Positions 12,401 to 21,400 of a stretch of 64,000 bases of DNA are shown one piece after another. The stretch lies in NCBI RefSeq assembly GCF_932276165.1, contig NC_064004.1, forward strand, positions 3,730,001 to 3,794,000. Reading direction: 5' to 3'. Each line of letters starts with the position of its first letter. Positions within the stretch are counted from its first letter, which is position 1. The notes beneath the pieces are model-generated. The model was not told where the DNA came from. It made no database searches and saw only the letters and a program-made list of their open reading frames with translations. This stretch comes from Plutella xylostella. Lineage: Eukaryota > Arthropoda > Insecta > Lepidoptera > Plutellidae. A program made the translations under genes and the position numbers.

Positions 12401-15400
12401 TGGGCAATAATTTTTTCTTCATATTTTTATACAAAAAGATAAATCTAAATATTTACTTGCTCAAGTAAACTAATACAAAAATAACAAATATTTCAATATA
12501 ATAGCTGTTCCCGCGAGCTTCGCTTCGCCTTAATAAGTTTTCCCGTGGGAATTCCGCGATAAAAAGTAACATATGTGTTAATCCAGGGTGTCAGCTAACT
12601 TCATTCCAAATTTCATTAAAATCGGTTCAGCCGTTTTGACGTGAAGAAATAACAAACATACACACATACATACATACATACATACACATATACACTTACA
12701 AACTTTCGCATTTATAATATGAAGTAGGATCACGACTCACGACCCATGTATCGAATTAATTTTAATTGCTTTATTTTATTCTTTAGCATGGCATCACTTC
12801 CTACTAAATTCAGGGATAATAAACCTTTTTAGTCAATTTCAAAAAAAGATTGTCTATTCGGTAAGTACATATAATATGTTCGGTATGTATGTAAGATTAT
12901 TGGAACTGCACCATATTGACATATGACAATATACGAGTATTAGGGCTAATAAACAAATATTCAAAATTTTATAAATGTTTATGTACCTATGTACGTTTAT
13001 AAATATGCTTGTTGGTATGTATGTTTGTCCACGCATATCTCCGAAACGATTGATCCGATTGTCACTATTCTTTTTGAGGGTTCCGTACCTCAAAAGGAAA
13101 AAAAGGAACCCTTATAAGATCACACTTTGTTGTCACCACCTTTTTTCTCGGAAACGGGTAAAGATATCAAGCTGATATTTCGTATAGATGTACATAATTA
13201 TGATGAAATTAAAAGGAAAACTACCTCAGGTAATTAAGTATACTTGTACGGAACACTCACTGCGCGAGTCCAACTGGCTCAGTCGGGTAAGCGCCCGCTT
13301 CTCAAGCAAGAGATGCGGGTTCGAATCTCGGCGCTGACATGTAGGTAACAATGAGTTCTTTGAATTTAAGTACAATGTATACCATCGCTCTTACGGAGAA
13401 GGAAAACATCTGTGATCATATGTGAACCCACCAACACCGCAGTGGTCTTCTCGTCGCCCATACCACAAAGTCTCAAGACGAAAGTCTTTGATCAGTGTGT
13501 CCTACCGGTTATGACCTATGGGGCTGAAACGTGGACACTTACTGTGGGACTGGTTCATAAACGGAAGGTCACGAAGCGAGCTATGGAAAGAGCTATGCTT
13601 GGAGCTATGCTTGAAAGATCGCATCCGGAACGAAGTAATCTGACAGAGAACTAAAGTCACCGACATAGCTCACCGAGTTAGTAAGCTTAAGTGGCAATGG
13701 GCTGGTCACATCTGTCGAAGAACCGATGACCGATGGGGTAAACGTGTTCTGCTGTCAGCGATGAGTCGCTGACACAATTTCACCTGTATCGCTAATTTGG
13801 TACCTCCACCGCACATTTTAGACTCACAGTTTGCTGTGACGACACGCAAGCCAGTCAGTGCACACAATACAATTTTATAGAGCGACATCTCTTTTTTTTA
13901 CCTCTATTCAAATACGAACGCAACATCGCCCTGACATCGGCGCGGGTAAGTAATACGAGGTATAAAAACAAATGGTATAACATTCACAAGGTATACGCCC
14001 ATATGATATAAATTTATTAAGTATAACGATCACCGTGCATAACAAACGAAAGGCATAATTACTAAATACATAATTTCGTAAAGAATAACGTTCAAAAAGT
14101 ATAATTTCAAATGATATAACGATTAAAATGCATAACGTTCATAATATATAACGTTTATAACATATATTCTACAACGGATATAATTATCATAATGTATAAT
14201 GCACAAAAAGTATAAAGATTGTCGTATGGTATTTTCATTATTATTAAAGTTATGTGGGGAGAACGCTCCGCTCCGCTTCGCTGCGCTCCGCTTTGCTCGT
14301 CGTCGCACCTATCTTTAGGTTTTGGTACTAGGGGTTTTGGCATTATTATTATTATTGGCGCTATGTGGGGAGACGCTCCGCTCCGCTTCGCTGCGCTCCG
14401 CTTTGGTTTCAACGAACATGTGCACCTAACACGCTCCTCCTCGCTTTGCTCGTCGTCGCACCTATCTTTAGGTTTTGGTGCTAGGGGGTTTGACGGCGTT
14501 GGGTAATTAAACACAGAATGTTATATGTTAGTATGTTTTATGAACTTTATACTAAATGATATTATATATTTTAAACGATATACGTAATGTATGTTATACG
14601 AATTGATATTAGTCCTCGTAAGTATTATATATTTTGATTTTATATAAAATGTACCTACGTTATACCAATTGAATCTTATACCTTATGAAAATATAGATTT
14701 TGTTGTTATACGTAACGTTCATTATATGTTGTGAACGTTATTAATGTGAAATTATACATTTCGTTTTTATACGTCGCAATACGCACCCCATCGGCGCGGC
14801 TACCGTTTCAAAAATAATTACTAGTTGTTTTTAGATATATTTTCTACGACAGCGATAATTATATAAGATAATTGAGATTATCTTTAATTGTATTTTTCAC
14901 TGTTTGTAATATATTTAGGTAGGTACGGTAATTATTTCTCACCGTAGGTAAATCCCCTTTTAATTTGGAGCGCCGCACTTAATAAAATGGATACAGGGAC
15001 TAAAAAAAATATATTATAGTCTCAGATGTCCAGACTCGTATTGAAAAAGTGCCCAGCCCAAAAAGGTTTGTGATCTCTGATTATTCTAAAATTGATAACT
15101 GTCAGAATTCCGTAAGATTACTAATAACAGTGTAAGGGGTTTGATTATACCATTACAACTAGACACTGTTTTTATTAACTACACTATGCAATATTTTTAT
15201 ATGCTATGTTATGGTATAGTTTGACTCCTTTAAATAATAACTGCAATTTATTCGGTGTTCCTACTTCCATAATGCACTGGCAGTGGCCAAAACAAAACCT
15301 ATTTCTTTCGCAGCACTATTATTAAACACATCTAGTCTCAATTTTAACCCGCCAAACGGTTACAAAAACCGTTAAACTCCCTCCGCCATTTTGTCTCACG

Positions 15401-18400
15401 CGAACTGTCACTTTTGAATTTAGAACACGAGACGTCGTCAGCTGTTTCCACGCCTATGACGTCACCGGTGGTGAGCCACCGCGCCGTAGTGCAGCATTCC
15501 GTAGTCAGAGGTACTCCCTGTCGGTAGTGGCGTCCTTGTCTATTGTTGTGTGTTGGAGTGAGAGAGAGAGAGAGGTTTATGTGCGTTTGGGTTAATCAAT
15601 CTGTGGGGTTACCTCTACCGAGCTTTAACAATCTTGTCAAATCTCATGAAACTTGTATGGATTTGACAGATATCTGACAGGCAAGCGACGCTGCTTATGG
15701 ATTGTTAAATGTGTCGGTGGTGGTACGGTAGCTGTTGGTAGTGGCGTCCTTGTCTATTGTTGTTGTTGGTGTTGTTGACCTCTATTGTGTTGGAATGAGA
15801 GCGAGATATGTATGACTGTATGTGCAAATAAAGGTGGTTTTCCCTTGAAATTGAAAAAAAATACAAAGAAAATGTATGGACTATGATATGTAAGAGAGAG
15901 TAAAAATTAAAAAGTAAGAATTCCAGTATTGTGATTAGAGTCGTGGCTTATGTGCCCGCTTCGAATCCAGGTTTTCGGAAGATATTTATACATCATATAG
16001 ACTCTACCTCGGTCGCTCCAGTGCTCGTGGAGGGCATCCCGTTTGGCTTCTTGAGGTCTTGGCCTAAATGTGTGAATCTATCATCTCAGTGAATGAAAGA
16101 TGTGTTTGAATGTGAGGAAACTCTTCGATATCTTGTGTTGTTTCCGATTTCATGGTGGTCTCGTGTAAATTAAGGAAGTGTTTTTCTTTAGGTTCTTGTG
16201 TATTTGTCTATGATTGTATTGGATCAGGCTGCTTGTACTGCTATTGGTTTAACTTTTTGTGTACATCAAACACATTTGCTGTATCGTCTAGTTTTTGTTT
16301 ATGAAGAGTTTTTTCTGCTACAAGTTTCTTTTGTCCATTAGATTTAGTCTATGCACAATTCATTTACATTTTATTATACTTAATCCATAGCTATTTTGTA
16401 TTTATAATTGTCCTGTGCATTTTGGATATTATTTTGTGTTGTGTTTTCATCTGTGTGTGTTCGTTGTACAGTCATCTAATAATTATAATGAACCAATTCA
16501 ATCTTAAAATTAACATATTATTGGCTGACTGTACTGCTGTAACCTGCATGTAGTTATTTCATTTGTACGACAATATAATATATGACATTATATTTTATAT
16601 TTACTTTAAAATATTATTTGTTAATCACGGCATAAAAGAGTCGTACAAATGTTATATTCTACTACCTTACTGCCAGTTTCTATATCTCTATCTATCCATA
16701 ACTGGTAGTTACTTTCATACGATTTTGACATAATCAAAAGTAACAATCTGTCAAAATCGTATGAAAGTGACTACCAGTTATAGATAGATAGAGTTATAGA
16801 AACTGGCAGTTAATGCTTCCTAACATTGCCTGTTTGTTTGCTAGCTTTGTCGTTTGCAGGTTCGAAGCTTGACAGCAAACCATCGCACGCGCACGCTAAC
16901 AAAATAACACCAACTAACACTTCGCTTAAACGTGACTACACCAGAAACGCAAAATTCGACACGCTAGTCAAAAAATACGACTCACCAGAAACAAAAGAAC
17001 TTATAGATGATCACAAAACTGCACAGCCAAAGTGTAAAATTAGCCTCAGTTCTAGACTTGTAGGTTCTAATGATAATGTTAGGTCTGATGCTCTAGATAT
17101 TTACCATGGTATTCCTAGTAGTAGGTCTAGTTTGTACTCTATACCATCGATAGAATGGGACGGAAGGAAGACAGAATTCCTGTTCAAAACCAGGTCACTA
17201 CCGCGTCCAGGTAAAAAGTGTAGCTTAGGCCATTTATTCCGGACACAATCTCACGCTGGGTTTATAAATTCTCAATTGAAAGACCCCGAGCCTGTTCACT
17301 TCCATTTGCCACGCTGCAGATCCTGTGGATCGACCAATTCGTCGTACGTTTGGGAGTTGTCCAGAGACAAAAGTGAAAAAAATTGTTTTAGAAAAGGACA
17401 AGATTCAATTTACGAATCCATTGATAATGTTGCGCAGAAATGCATTGAAGATGCAGATAAAACCATTACACCAGACTGTGAATTGGTCAGAGTTGAGGCA
17501 AAAGAGGTTCCAGTCTGTAAAGTAAAGGTACTCAATGAGGAGGAGACAGAATTTGTTGATTGTCAAGAGTTCAATGAAGATTGTTACTTGGGGGACATAG
17601 TTAACAGTACATCTTCTGAAAACCTCACAGTTATAGAGAAAACTCCACCTGCCGTGTCCTATGCTTCTGAAGAAGAAAGCACTGTAAAGAATTCACGCCG
17701 GGATGAGTTTTTCGATGAGGTTGTAAAAGAACTAAACAGTCAATTGTTGAAAGAAGAAGGAAATGTTGAAGCTAATGCTGATGAATGTGCTACAATCGAA
17801 GGTGACCCTGATAATGATGTCTATGTTTCAGTGGAAAATAGCGAAGGAGAGTATCTTAATTTTAGTGCTGAAATGGATTTTGACCAGGCAGTTTACGAGA
17901 GTCCAGTGAAAGACTTAGTCGGCAAAGATATAAGGGATTATTCTGTGCCTATCAATTTCTATTGTGAAGATTACAATTCAGGAAAGTCGCCGAAAAAGAG
18001 ACGGGAATCTGCAAAATCAATTGTCCTGGAACCAATACTTGAAGAATCGAAAAGCTCATGTGGTGACGAATCGTCTAATATAACTGCTATAAATAATAAA
18101 GATAATATGTCAGTTATAACTCAGGGTAATCACTCTGATGGAACATCAAAACATAACGAAAGCTTTGCGGATATGAAATCAGGTTTAAACGATCTAATGA
18201 CTGTAGCAGCTGTGTTTCTAGATGACCTAATAAATGACATAGCTATGGACATTGGATTGGAAGAAACGCAAGAGAGAGGCGATAGTGTGAAATCGATTGA
18301 ATGTCAGAAAGTTGAAAAAGATATGGAACAGGTAAATGAACATAAAGAAATCCTTGCGGCTGGAGATCATTGTTTAGAGGAAGTTAAAGCTACAACGAAA

Positions 18401-21400
18401 ATAGTCACAGTAGCGCCGCCAGGAAACGGTATTAATGCTAGTGCCATAAATGAAGAAGTAAATGAAAACAAAATGGCTGTTGGAAAAATATCAATAACAT
18501 CCGACTACAGTATTGCGAGCACTGTCATTGAAACACCAAGTTTTAACTCTACCGTTGAGTTCGAGAAGTATGAAGCGGTATCAGAAATCATTGGCATAAT
18601 ACTAAATAAATTTTTGCTAGCTACTGAGACATTCGATTTAGATTTCTCTGACGAACTTCATACTATAGCGCAGGATCGCAATGTAAAACTTTTTGACAAT
18701 AGTTCTAAAGTAGAATCTTACAATAAGAATACGGCTGTAATCGACGGGTCCCCAGATAATTGCCAAGACAAAGATGATGTTGAAAATCTGTCAAACGTAA
18801 ATGAAACAGAGGCTGAAGAAAATTTCTCCATTGCACTTTTGATACGGGTCATTGAAGAACAAGAAGAGTTGATGAAGAAAGAAACCACCTCGGTTAGTAT
18901 GCACGACTCTCTATTAACAGACAACAGTGATTTAGATCCTAAAAGACAACCAGAAAAGGTTATTGAAGGCATCATACAGCAATTGTTGGAACTGACATAT
19001 GCCACTGTTTCTCATAACATGAAAGTGGATAGCGACAGAAAAGTCAAAAAAGTTGTCACGGTGGTTGATGCTGAAGATATTCTATTCACCGCGAAACCAC
19101 TTTGGGATAGCAATAGCATCGAACCAATAAATAATGTAGTTTTCAGCACAGATATAGCACTAGAAACTATACTGCATGCAGAAAAACTTTTTACACCGGA
19201 CATAGATCGTTGTGAAGTAGTGGATGAAATAATAAGTTTTGAACCAAATCTAGCTCAAGAAGATTTGTTTAAAAATGCTGTAGACTTTGTCCCTCCGTCA
19301 CCGGAACTCATATCAACTCTGTTTCGACTAGCAGCTGATAATGAAGACAAGGAAACTATACCAAGTATTGATGGTATGCCGGAGACTATTAAAGCTGTTA
19401 TCAGTACAGTTTTAGATGATGATGATGATGACAGTTTGTTAGTTGGTGATTCAGTAACCGTAGAGCATGATGTAATCGCCTGTGAAAATAATGATGAACC
19501 ACCCAAATATGTCCTATGTTCAAATGAACAGAAATCGCTTGACCATATCATTACGGAAATGCAGGCTAAAGAAACTAATCAAGATGAGAATTATGAAATG
19601 GCATACAACTTAATTAAAAGTTTATTAGACGCGTTATTAGATAACTTTCTTGAAAGTTCAAACGTAACTAATTTTGAATATTGCGAAGATGATGTCGAAA
19701 CCGGCGACGTTTTTAACGATTCATTTATTGCCTACAACAAATCCTACACGATATCCTATGAACAGTTTCAAATCTACAATGACGTAGACAATGATGATAG
19801 CATTTCGTTAGCTGAAGAAATAATTAATAAAGCCCTCGATGACTCTCTTGCAATTCACGAAAGTATAGTTGAAGATGAACAACTAAGAACCAAGGCAGGG
19901 TACGTGCATAGAGACTCTAACATACATAACAGAACTTTTGTCCTGAAAAATGTCAACGAAGACATACAAGCGGTAGAAGAGATGAATATGGCATTTGTGG
20001 CTGATGTATCATTTGTCAATGTCAATAATTTCTCTTCACCAGTCCGAGAAAATTCAGTAGTTTTCGATGTGTGCGACGAGTCTCCTATCAGAAACACTGA
20101 TGCTACATTTATTGGTGAAGATTTAAGCGTCTTATACGAAAAGGATGATACCATTTTGGGATCACCTTTCGTTAAGAAAGCTCCAGTGATATCCATGTCG
20201 CATTCATTCCACAGCGGTGGCATTAAATACTGGGTCTCTTTTGACAGCAATCTAAATGATGACAAACCGTTGAAAGGTTTCAAAAGACACACAGAAAACG
20301 CCACCCCAAGTTTCATTAGTATCAACTTGAATAATGAAAAACAAGATAACGATTTCAAAGAGTGCATAAACGATACAGACTCGCCGAAATACTGGGACAA
20401 AGATCAGAAAGCGGTTAAACGAAAAAGCGTCTTTTGCGAGGAGCTAAGCGATAGTTTTGCAACAGCCTGTGCTTCTAAAACTGAGAGCTTTGATACTTGT
20501 GAGTCGGCGGAGTTTAGAACTCCTGTTAACGAAAAAAAGCAACCTCTAAGGGTAGTCGAAGAAACAGATACACCACAAAAGAAGTTACTTTACGGTAATA
20601 AACTAGAAAGGTTATCGAGCGGTGCTAGGAACAGAAGACAGTATTACAGTTGGCCTCCATTCGAAGAATCGTTGTTTTACAAAATCATCTCTAAGTTTAG
20701 GATGTCTGAGAGTTTTGATCCGAGCGATTTTGAGAATTATGAGTCTAGTTTGTGAAGTTAGATGTGGTAGAGTGCATGAATTTTAGATGTTACTTATAGG
20801 GAAGAAATGTCTTTGTAGGTATGATCTTACCTTTTTATATCGTAGAAACCATACTTTTAAATATAATAATTACCTACTACTGAGATGTGTTATAGGTAGG
20901 CGCAAATTTGTAACAGGTAGGTTTTAAATTCAATTATTAATACACATTCTGTTCTCCGAATTTGTCATTAAATTATGTCTTAAACTATTAGGTCTATATT
21001 ATGGTATTTTGATTAACAGTTTAGTAATTAGTCTTTTACCTTGCATGCTTTAAATTTTGTGTTTCATATTTGTCTATACTAAAATGTTATGCTAGAAAAT
21101 ATACCAAATGGATATTTGTTGGTTTTGTTGAAGTCAGCTAGTGATAGTTGTAAACCTGCTTTAAATTTCAAAATTTCATATTTAAGATGTAATGCACCTT
21201 TCTTTTACTAGTGTGTTAATTTACATTTTGACTCGAATACGAAATGCTTACATTAGTTTATAAGTTTTTGTGTTTCATTGTGCTATTGTTTTATTAAATG
21301 CTTCTATTTTTTGTGGTTGTTTTTTTGTTATTCAATTATTTGTCACAATATTTATTTATTTCTTGAGGTATTTAAGAACACTGCTTTATTGTACTTGGAT

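Noticed and set aside
14155..14514. ORFs on both strands with no known domains
   Set aside because: They lie inside the phrase-arm transposon and reflect its GC-rich duplicated core.
16826..20755. A separate 1,309-aa gene starting at 16826
   Set aside because: The codon there is TTG, no ATG is near, and a splice acceptor at 16859 in the phase of the adducin exons explains it better.
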